Source: Pseudomonadota bacterium (lineage in GTDB: Bacteria; Pseudomonadota; Alphaproteobacteria; Acetobacterales; Acetobacteraceae). From it: a stretch of 6,973 nucleotides of DNA. The notes under the pieces are model-generated. The model ran no database searches and was not told where the DNA came from. It saw only the letters and a list, made by a program, of their open reading frames with translations. The position numbers and the translations under genes were made by a program. Positions 1-5,322 of this stretch are shown here, piece after piece. The DNA lies in NCBI GenBank assembly GCA_023390705.1, contig JAEWCI010000403.1:1-6973 (forward strand), read 5' to 3'. How positions within the stretch are numbered: position 1 is the stretch's first letter; each line of letters begins with the position of its first letter.

Positions 1-2110
1 GCCGCTGACCCAGCGCCCGCGCGCCCGGCAGCCATGCGCGCGCATTGGCCAGTGCCGGCAGCATGGCGGCGAAGGGCGCCCAGCGCGGCATGGTGGCGAT
101 CAGCCGGTCCCTGGCCGAAAGCTTGCCGGCGCGGGCGCGGGCGGCCTGCACCTCGATCTTCATCCTCGCCATGTCAACGCCGGTCGGGCATTCCCGCCGG
201 CAGCCCTTGCAGGAGACGCAGAGCGAGAGCGCCGCCGCCACCTCCTCGCTCTCCAGCCCGCCCGGAATCTGCCCGGTCAGGGCGAGCCGCAGCGTGTTGG
301 CGCGGCCGCGTGTCAGGTGCTGCTCATCCCGCGTCGCGCGGAAGCTGGGGCACATGACATTGGCATCGAATTTCCGGCAGGTGCCGTTGTTGTTGCACAT
401 CTCCACCGCGCCCAGCAGGCCGCCCTGCGGGCCGGGCCAGGCGCTCCAGTCCAGCGCCGGGGAGATGCGGTCATCCGCGCGGTACTCCGGGCCGTAGCGG
501 AACAGGCCACGGTCATCCATGCGCGGCGGGCGGACGACGCGGCCGGGGTTGAGCAGCCCGGCAGGGTCGAAGGCGTCCTTCACCTGTTCGAAGGCACGGG
601 CGATGCGGCTGCCGAACATCGTCTCGTTGAATTCGGAACGCACGATGCCGTCGCCATGCTCGCCGCTGTGGCTGCCCTTGTATTCGCGGACCAGGGCGAA
701 GCATTCCTCGGCGATCTGCCGCATGCGGCGGATGTCGTTCGGGTCCTTCATGTTCAGCACGGGGCGGACATGCAGGCAGCCGACACTGGCATGGGCATAC
801 CAGGTGCCCTTGGTGCCGTGCCTCTCGAAGACCTGGTTCAGCCTTTCGGTGTAGTCCGCCAGGTCCTCCAGCGCGACGGCGCAATCCTCGATGAAGGAGA
901 CCGGCTTTCCGTCGCCCTTCATGCTCATCATGATGTTGAGGCCGGCCTCGCGCACCTCGGCGATCGCCGCCATGAAGCCGGCATCGGTGGCGCGCACCAC
1001 CTGGCCGGGGAAGCCGAGGTCGCCCATCATCTCCTCCAGCCGCGCCATCTGGCGCAGCAGGGCGGCGTCCTCCTCGCCATGGAATTCCACCAGCAGCAGG
1101 CTGTCCGGCTCGCCGATCAGCATCTTCTCGATGGTGGCGCGGAACAGCGGGATGCTGCGGCCGAGGTCGATCATGGTGCGATCCACCAGCTCCACCGCTT
1201 CCGGGTCCAGCGTGACCAGGTGCCTCGATGCCTCCATGGCGGCGCGGAAGGTGGGGAACTGGCAGATGCCCAGCACCTTGCGCGGCTTCACCGGCCACAG
1301 CTTCAGGTCGAGCGCGGCGGAGAAGGCGAGCGTGCCCTCGCTGCCCACCAGCAGCCGTGCCAGGTTGTCGCGGCCACGGGCGCGGGCGGCCGGCGTCAGC
1401 ACGTCGATATTGTAGCCGCCGACCCGGCGCAGCAGCGTCGGGAAGCGGGCGGCGATCTCCTCGGCCTCGCGCGCGCCGAGCGCCCGCAGGCGCTGGATCA
1501 GGTCGGCGATGCCGGCGGGCACATCGGCGCCCAGGTTGTCCGGCATCTCGGCGAAGCGGAAGCGGGAGCCATCGGCCAGCAGGGCGTCGATGGCCAGCAC
1601 GTTGTCCGCCATCAGCCCGTAGCGGATGGACTTGCCGCCGCAGGAATTGTTGCCCGCCATGCCGCCGATGCTGGCCCGCGCATGGGTGGAGGGGTCCACG
1701 GCGAAGAACAGCCCGTGCTTCGCCAGTGCCGTGTTCAGCGCGCCCAGGGTGATGCCCGGCTCCACCCGGGCGACGCCGGCGGCCGGGTCCACTTCCAGCA
1801 CGCGCCGGAGATGCTTGGTGCAGTCCAGCACCAGGGCGCGGTTCACCGTCTGGCCGCACTGGCTGGTGCCGCCGCCGCGCGGCAGGACGGGTATGCCTTC
1901 CTCGCGACAGATCGCCAGGGCGGCTTCCACATCCGCGATGCTCCGCGGCACCAGCACGCCCACCGGCTCCACCTGGTAGATGCTGGCATCGGTGGCGTAG
2001 CGGCCGCGGTCGCCGGCGCCGAACAGCACCTCTCCCGCGGTCTCCCGGCGCAGCCGATCGGCCAGGCGGCTGTCGCCGATGCGGTCCTTGGGGATGGAGA
2101 AGGCGTTCAT
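1..2110 (-). CDS. FAD-binding and [4Fe-4S]-binding 2-hydroxyacid dehydrogenase (YdiJ / glycolate oxidase GlcD-like), C-terminus beyond the window
   Basis: The predicted role is oxidation of a D-2-hydroxyacid (glycolate, D-lactate or D-2-hydroxyglutarate are candidates) to the 2-oxoacid, passing electrons through FAD and iron-sulfur clusters to a membrane or soluble acceptor. About 703 residues are visible from the ATG at 2110. Residues 46-180 form a PCMH-type FAD domain, with RGGGTSQCGQ at 78-87 and the Gly-rich SIGGMAGNNSCGG at 147-159. The FAD-oxidase C domain follows, with the GEHGD signature at 483-487 and a FDPAGLLNPGR segment near 515-525. The start of an iron-sulfur domain has C572, C578 and C587, then CVSCKGCRRECP at 631-642 (C631, C634, C637, C641), a typical [4Fe-4S] motif. 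Related single-chain proteins are about 1000 residues, so roughly 280 residues, probably cysteine-rich CCG domains, should lie to the left. The start is supported by AGGGA six bases upstream and by a sensible N-terminus. The exact substrate cannot be read from sequence. Confidence 0.9.
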   Translation of the reverse strand, partial: MNAFSIPKDRIGDSRLADRLRRETAGEVLFGAGDRGRYATDASIYQVEPVGVLVPRSIADVEAALAICREEGIPVLPRGGGTSQCGQTVNRALVLDCTKHLRRVLEVDPAAGVARVEPGITLGALNTALAKHGLFFAVDPSTHARASIGGMAGNNSCGGKSIRYGLMADNVLAIDALLADGSRFRFAEMPDNLGADVPAGIADLIQRLRALGAREAEEIAARFPTLLRRVGGYNIDVLTPAARARGRDNLARLLVGSEGTLAFSAALDLKLWPVKPRKVLGICQFPTFRAAMEASRHLVTLDPEAVELVDRTMIDLGRSIPLFRATIEKMLIGEPDSLLLVEFHGEEDAALLRQMARLEEMMGDLGFPGQVVRATDAGFMAAIAEVREAGLNIMMSMKGDGKPVSFIEDCAVALEDLADYTERLNQVFERHGTKGTWYAHASVGCLHVRPVLNMKDPNDIRRMRQIAEECFALVREYKGSHSGEHGDGIVRSEFNETMFGSRIARAFEQVKDAFDPAGLLNPGRVVRPPRMDDRGLFRYGPEYRADDRISPALDWSAWPGPQGGLLGAVEMCNNNGTCRKFDANVMCPSFRATRDEQHLTRGRANTLRLALTGQIPGGLESEEVAAALSLCVSCKGCRRECPTGVDMARMKIEVQAARARAGKLSARDRLIATMPRWAPFAAMLPALANARAWLPGARALGQR

Positions 2111-2296
2111 GCGCGCGGTCCCTGCTGCGGCCTCTCCCTGCCGCGCGCGGCGCGGGGCAGGGGCGGGGGAGGTTCCTCTAGCCGGCTTCCCCGGCAATGT
2201 CCGATCTATAATGCTCATCAATCCGACAAGCCGAACTCATTGGCGGTTTCGGATGGATCCGCCGATAAGCCGCCTGAGCCCGAAGGGAGCCACGCC
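2111..2296. promoter_or_regulatory. Divergent intergenic regulatory region
   Basis: These 186 bp separate two divergent start codons and must hold both promoters unless these lie inside genes. A perfect TATAAT sits at 2207-2212 on the plus strand, which would give a start near 2219 and a leader of about 78 nt for the aminotransferase. Its -35 is poor (CTTCCC at 2186-2191 with a short 15-bp spacer, or GGCTTC at 17 bp). The overlapping minus-strand hexamer TATAGA (2210-2205) could serve the dehydrogenase, with GGCTTG at 2232-2227 as a weak -35 at 16 bp. The AT-richer stretch 2196-2260 stands out from its surroundings. Possible operator arms are ATCCGA (2221-2226) and TCGGAT (2249-2254), and the palindrome CGGATGGATCCG (2250-2261). 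No regulator gene is visible here. Confidence 0.5.
2136..2162. repeat. GC-rich imperfect inverted repeat upstream of the dehydrogenase
   Basis: CCCTGCC (2136-2142) pairs with GGCAGGG (2156-2162). Inside these arms GCGC (2143-2146) pairs with GCGC (2150-2153) around a 3-nt loop, leaving a 2-nt bulge. On the minus strand this falls about 25-50 bases before the dehydrogenase start. If the transcript begins farther out, it would be a stable leader hairpin. There is no T-run after it, so it is not a standard terminator. It may simply reflect the very high local GC content. Confidence 0.4.
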
Positions 2297-3481
2297 ATGG
2301 CCTATTACCAGTCGAAGCCGGTCGCCGGCCGCCATTTCCTGCAGATCCCCGGCCCGACCAATGTGCCGGACCGGGTGCTGCGGGCCATGGACAACCCCAC
2401 CATGGACCATCGCGGCCCGGATTTCGGCAAGCTGGGCAAGCGGCTGCTGGAAAAGCTGCCGGCCGTGTTCAGGACAACCGGCCCGGTGGTGATCTACCCG
2501 GCCAGCGGGACCGGCGCCTGGGAAGCGGCGCTGGTCAATACCTGCTCCCCCGGCGACCGGGTGCTGATGTGCGAAACCGGCTGGTTCGCCCATCTCTGGC
2601 AGGAACTGGCCGGGCGGCTGGGGCTGCGCCCGGAGCTGATCCCGACCGACTGGCGCCGCGGCGCCGATGTCGCCGCCATCGAGGCGCGGCTGCGCGAGGA
2701 CAGGGCGCATGAAATCCGTGCCGTGGCCGTGGTCCACAACGAAACCAGCACCGGCTGCACCTCCCGCATCGACGAGGTGCGGCGGGCGATGGATGCCGCC
2801 GGCCACCCGGCGCTGCTGCTGGTGGACACCATCTCCTCGCTCGGCAGCATCGACTACCGGCACGACGAATGGGGCGTGGACGTGACCGTGGCCGGTTCGC
2901 AGAAGGGGCTGATGCTGCCGCCCGGCCTCTCCTTCAACGCCGTTTCGCAGAAGGCGCTGAAGGCCGCCGAAACCGCGCGGCTGCCGCGCAGCTTCTGGGA
3001 CTGGAAGCCGATGCTGGCGGCCAACGCCACCGGTTACTTCCCCTACACCCCCGCCACCAACATGCTCTACGCCCTGGATACCGCGGTGGACATGCTGCTG
3101 GAGGAAGGGCTGGACAATGTCTTCGCCCGGCACGACCGCTTCGCCGAGGCCACCCGCCGCGCCGTCCGCCACTGGGGGATGGAGGTGCAGTGCCTCGACC
3201 CGCGGCACTATTCCAGCGCGCTGACCGCCGTGCGGCTGCCGGAAGGCCACAGCGCCAATGCCCTGCGCGCCACCATCCTGGACCGCTTCAACATGAGCCT
3301 GGGCAACGGGCTAGGCCAGTTGAACGACCGGGTCTTCCGCATCGGCCATCTCGGCGACTTCGGTCCGCTCTCGCTGGTCGGCACGCTGGGCGGGGTGGAG
3401 ATGGGGCTGCGCGCCGCCGGCGTGCCGCACCGTGAAGGGGGGGTGCTGAAGGCGATGGAATACCTCAACGGCAATGCCTGA
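2297..3481 (+). CDS. sgaA: Serine-glyoxylate aminotransferase (class V, PLP-dependent)
   Basis: This 394-residue cytosolic enzyme is predicted to transfer the amino group of L-serine to glyoxylate, giving hydroxypyruvate and glycine. It is a step of the serine cycle in methylotrophs and of glyoxylate handling elsewhere. The fold-type I class V features are clear: PGPTNVPDRV at 19-28, the phosphate/PLP loop PASGTGAWE at 68-76, HNETSTG at 147-153, VDTISSLGS at 176-184 with D177 expected at the pyridine nitrogen, and the Schiff-base lysine K203 in AGSQKGLMLP. FRIGHLGD carries R348, expected to bind the substrate carboxylate as in the alanine-glyoxylate family. Length matches the family. The frame stays open far upstream, but the start at 2297 is set by AGGGAG (2284-2289), seven bases before the ATG, and by homology beginning at once. 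Alanine-glyoxylate transaminase is the main alternative. No other serine-cycle genes are visible, so a methylotrophic role is unproven. Confidence 0.92.
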   Translation: MAYYQSKPVAGRHFLQIPGPTNVPDRVLRAMDNPTMDHRGPDFGKLGKRLLEKLPAVFRTTGPVVIYPASGTGAWEAALVNTCSPGDRVLMCETGWFAHLWQELAGRLGLRPELIPTDWRRGADVAAIEARLREDRAHEIRAVAVVHNETSTGCTSRIDEVRRAMDAAGHPALLLVDTISSLGSIDYRHDEWGVDVTVAGSQKGLMLPPGLSFNAVSQKALKAAETARLPRSFWDWKPMLAANATGYFPYTPATNMLYALDTAVDMLLEEGLDNVFARHDRFAEATRRAVRHWGMEVQCLDPRHYSSALTAVRLPEGHSANALRATILDRFNMSLGNGLGQLNDRVFRIGHLGDFGPLSLVGTLGGVEMGLRAAGVPHREGGVLKAMEYLNGNA

Positions 3482-3637
3482 CCGGCTGCCGGCATCCCGG
3501 CCTGGCGGAGGGATGATGGCAAGCTGGTGTGAGGATGCGTGGGCGGGGGCGGCAGCAGGCTGCTCCCGCCGCCGTCGCTTGCCTTTCGCCGCCGCCCGGC
3601 CTCATCGTGCCAGGCAGCAAGGGAGAGGAGATGCCAC
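3482..3637 (+). terminator. Hairpin after the aminotransferase, possible terminator
   Basis: The 156-bp gap contains a strong stem-loop. GGCGGGGGCGGC (3542-3553) pairs over 12 bp with GCTGCTCCCGCC (3559-3570) around the loop AGCAG. Two of the pairs are G-U on the plus strand and would be A-C mismatches on the minus strand, so the structure suits plus-strand RNA. The sequence after it (CTTGCCTTT, 3578-3586) is only mildly T-rich and begins seven bases past the stem, so intrinsic termination is uncertain. A smaller GCCGG/CCGGC stem follows the stop codon directly. The strong Shine-Dalgarno GGGAGAGGAG at 3621-3630 belongs to the next gene. Confidence 0.45.
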
Positions 3638-4345
3638 ATGCCCGCACCGATCCAGCTCTGGTCCTGGCCGACCCCGAATGGCCACAAGGTCCACATCATG
3701 CTGGAGGAGCTTGGCCTTCCCTATGAGGTGATCCCGGTGGACATCGGTGCCGGGGACCAGTTCAAGCCGGAATTCCTGGCGATCACCCCCAACCATCGGA
3801 TCCCCGCCATCGTTGACCCCGAGGGTCCGGGCGGCAGGCCGCTCCGCCTGTTCGAAAGCGCCGCCATCCTGATCTACCTGGCGGAGAAGACCGGCTCGGC
3901 CCTGCTGCCCCGGGAAGGCGAGGCGCGCTACCGCTGCCTGCAATGGACGATGTTCCAGATGGGCGGCATCGGCCCGATGTTCGGGCAGTACAATCACTTC
4001 GCCAATTACGCGCCGGAGAAGCTGCCCTACGCCATAGAGCGCTATACCAACGAAGTGGCGCGGCTGCACCGGGTACTGGACAAGGGCCTGGCGGGGAGCC
4101 CCTATCTGGCGGGGGAGGAATACAGCATCGCCGATATCTGCACCTTCCCCTGGATCAGGAACGCCGACCGGCGCGGCGTTGATCTGGCGCATTTCCCGAA
4201 TGTGAAGCGCTGGCATGATGCCATCGCTGCCCGGCCGGCGGTGCAACGCGGGGTCCAGGTTCTGGCGGATCGTCAGCGCCGTGGCCCGATGACCGATGCG
4301 CAGCGCGACATCATGTTCGGCAAGACCCAGTTCGCCGCCCGCTGA
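3638..4345 (+). CDS. Glutathione transferase, YfcG-like (Nu class)
   Basis: This is a 235-residue soluble protein of the YfcG/YghU type. Known members of that family have weak transferase activity and good glutathione-dependent disulfide-bond reductase activity. The N-terminal thioredoxin-like domain (about 5-88) has the family mark TPNGHK at 12-17, where T12 and N14 are the expected glutathione-contacting residues in place of a catalytic Tyr, Ser or Cys. It also has the QFKPEFL segment at 41-47, IPAIVD with the cis-proline P56, and the ES pair E73-S74 that binds the gamma-glutamyl group. The helical C-terminal domain contains GGIGPMFGQ, PYAIERY and YSIADI (N-capping box), all typical. An in-frame extension to 3539 is possible, but GGGAGAGGAG seven bases before 3638 and the homology both favour this start. 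It lies 33 bp before a glyoxalase-like gene, suggesting an operon. The physiological substrate is unknown. Confidence 0.92.
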   Translation: MPAPIQLWSWPTPNGHKVHIMLEELGLPYEVIPVDIGAGDQFKPEFLAITPNHRIPAIVDPEGPGGRPLRLFESAAILIYLAEKTGSALLPREGEARYRCLQWTMFQMGGIGPMFGQYNHFANYAPEKLPYAIERYTNEVARLHRVLDKGLAGSPYLAGEEYSIADICTFPWIRNADRRGVDLAHFPNVKRWHDAIAARPAVQRGVQVLADRQRRGPMTDAQRDIMFGKTQFAAR

Positions 4346-4378
4346 CGGTTCCAGGCAGGAAGGCTTCAGGAAGGAATC

Positions 4379-5017
4379 ATGGCCGAGATCGATCATATCG
4401 TGCTGGGTGCCCGCAGCCTGGCGGAAGGCGCCGCCTTCATCGAACAGCACCTGGGGGTGAAGCCGGTGAAGGGCGGCCGCCATGAAGGCTTCGGCACGCA
4501 CAACATGCTGCTTGGTCTCGGCCGCGGCTGCTACCTGGAAATCATCGCCCCGGACCCGGACCAGCCGGAGCCGCCGCATCCGCGGCCCTTCGACCTGGAC
4601 GACGCCAGCGTGCGCCTGATGCTGGAAGCCGAGCCGCGGCTGCTGGCCTGGGTGGCGCGCACCCCGGTGCTGGACGCGGTGGTGGCCCGCCTCGGCCCCC
4701 GGGCGGGAGAGATAAAGGAGATGCGGCGCGGCGACCTGCACTGGCGCATGGCCTTCCCGCCGCAGCGCCAGGACATGAACAATCTCATCCCGGCGCTGAT
4801 CCAATGGTCGGGGGAGGGCGCTTCGTCCCGCATCGCCGACAGCCATTGCCGCCTGGTGTCGCTGGAGGCCGAGCATCCCGACGTGGACGCGGTGCGCGGT
4901 GCGCTGGCCGAGCGCGGCCTGGAGGAGGTGCTGAAACTGCGGCGCAGCCCACATGCGCGGCTGCTGGCGCGGATCAGGCGGCCGGAGGGCACCGAGGTGG
5001 CATTCTCCAGCGGCTGA
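4379..5017 (+). CDS. VOC-superfamily glyoxalase-like protein (Glyoxalase_3 type)
   Basis: This 212-residue soluble protein resembles the glyoxalase-like (PF13468-type) branch of the vicinal-oxygen-chelate superfamily. Visible marks are IDHIVLGARSL at 4-14 with H6, the GRHEGFGTHNMLLGLG segment at 33-48 with H35 and H41, and CYLEIIAPDP with E54. H6, one of the later histidines and E54 are plausible metal ligands, as in VOC enzymes. A second, weaker beta-alpha-beta repeat seems to occupy about 110-210, including WRMAFPP, IQWSGEG and the DSHCRLVSLEAEHP segment. Family members are mostly uncharacterised, so a reaction cannot be given. Glyoxalase I activity is not implied. The start is set by AGGAAGGA at 4368-4375, close before the ATG. 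It follows the glutathione transferase by 33 bp, probably on one transcript, which leaves open a glutathione-linked substrate. Confidence 0.88.
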   Translation: MAEIDHIVLGARSLAEGAAFIEQHLGVKPVKGGRHEGFGTHNMLLGLGRGCYLEIIAPDPDQPEPPHPRPFDLDDASVRLMLEAEPRLLAWVARTPVLDAVVARLGPRAGEIKEMRRGDLHWRMAFPPQRQDMNNLIPALIQWSGEGASSRIADSHCRLVSLEAEHPDVDAVRGALAERGLEEVLKLRRSPHARLLARIRRPEGTEVAFSSG

Positions 5018-5018
5018 A

Positions 5019-5052
5019 GGGGCCGCAGGGGCGGGGGGCGGCCCCCCCCCCC
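5019..5052 (+). terminator. GC-rich hairpin and C-tract after the VOC gene, possible terminator
   Basis: GGGGCCGC (5019-5026) is a perfect inverted repeat of GCGGCCCC (5038-5045) with an 11-nt loop. An alternative fold pairs six G (5033-5038) with six C (5042-5047) around CGG. The structure starts one base after the VOC stop codon, where a terminator is expected, but a C-run (11 C, 5042-5052) and not a T-run follows. It could act as a transcript 3' end stabiliser or a Rho-linked stop. The homopolymer is also a typical place for sequencing error or slippage. Confidence 0.4.
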
Positions 5053-5296
5053 GCGCGCGGCGCCGGGTGAACTTGTCGTTGCGGAATCCTCATTTTCTCC
5101 ACCCTCACTCTACCGGAAGTTCTGTGCTACCATTGTTCCGAGCGTCAGGGTTGCGAAAGGCTGCCATCAGCCAGACGGAAGGCAGGATGGGCGTGCCCTG
5201 GGGTATCGCGTCCTGGCAGGGAACGGTGGTGAAACGGATATCGCGGCGATTGTCCCGGCGCTCGCATCCCTTCGGCCAGCCTTCATGAGCCTGGCG

Positions 5297-5322
5297 GATC
5301 GGCCGGGCCGAAGGCCCCGATC
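5297..5322 (+). promoter_or_regulatory. Hairpin overlapping the pleD ribosome-binding site
   Basis: GATCG (5297-5301) pairs with CGATC (5318-5322), and GGGCC (5305-5309) pairs with GGCCC (5313-5317) around the loop GAA. Only GCC (5302-5304) is bulged. The Shine-Dalgarno-like GAAGG (5310-5314) lies in the loop and stem, and the pleD ATG begins at the next base after the stem. Such a fold would limit ribosome access. The effect on translation is inferred; the pairing is seen directly. Confidence 0.4.

Larger units (their letters stand above)
5018..5322. other. Non-coding gap between the VOC gene and pleD
   Basis: I see no credible protein gene in these 305 bp. It opens with a GC hairpin and an 11-C run, then passes through a relatively AT-richer stretch (about 5070-5150) that is the likeliest place for the pleD promoter, and closes with a hairpin at the pleD start. 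I could not pick a convincing -35/-10 pair; TACCAT near 5128 is the best -10-like hexamer but lacks a matching -35. No CtrA-type TTAA-N7-TTAA box is present. divK, which precedes pleD in Caulobacter, is absent. Confidence 0.6.

Noticed and set aside
317..2296. Long plus-strand open frame running into the aminotransferase, as if encoding a 1054-residue protein
   Set aside because: It is antisense to the clear FAD/Fe-S dehydrogenase, its translation is Ala/Gly/Gln/His-rich without family features, and homology and ribosome-binding site place the true start at 2297.
2237..3250. 337-codon minus-strand frame opposite the aminotransferase
   Set aside because: The plus strand there carries a well-conserved class V aminotransferase with its PLP lysine. 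The antisense product is low-complexity and typical of high-GC shadow frames.
3542..3570. CRISPR repeat or mobile-element end
   Set aside because: There is only one inverted repeat, no regularly spaced copies, no transposase gene and no target-site duplication.
3602..4954. 450-codon minus-strand frame opposite the glutathione transferase and VOC genes
   Set aside because: It spans two well-supported plus-strand genes and their gap and shows no recognisable domain.
4953..5288. 111-codon plus-strand frame from inside the VOC gene into the gap
   Set aside because: It starts within the VOC gene in another frame, has no ribosome-binding site, and its product crosses the C-run and resembles nothing known.
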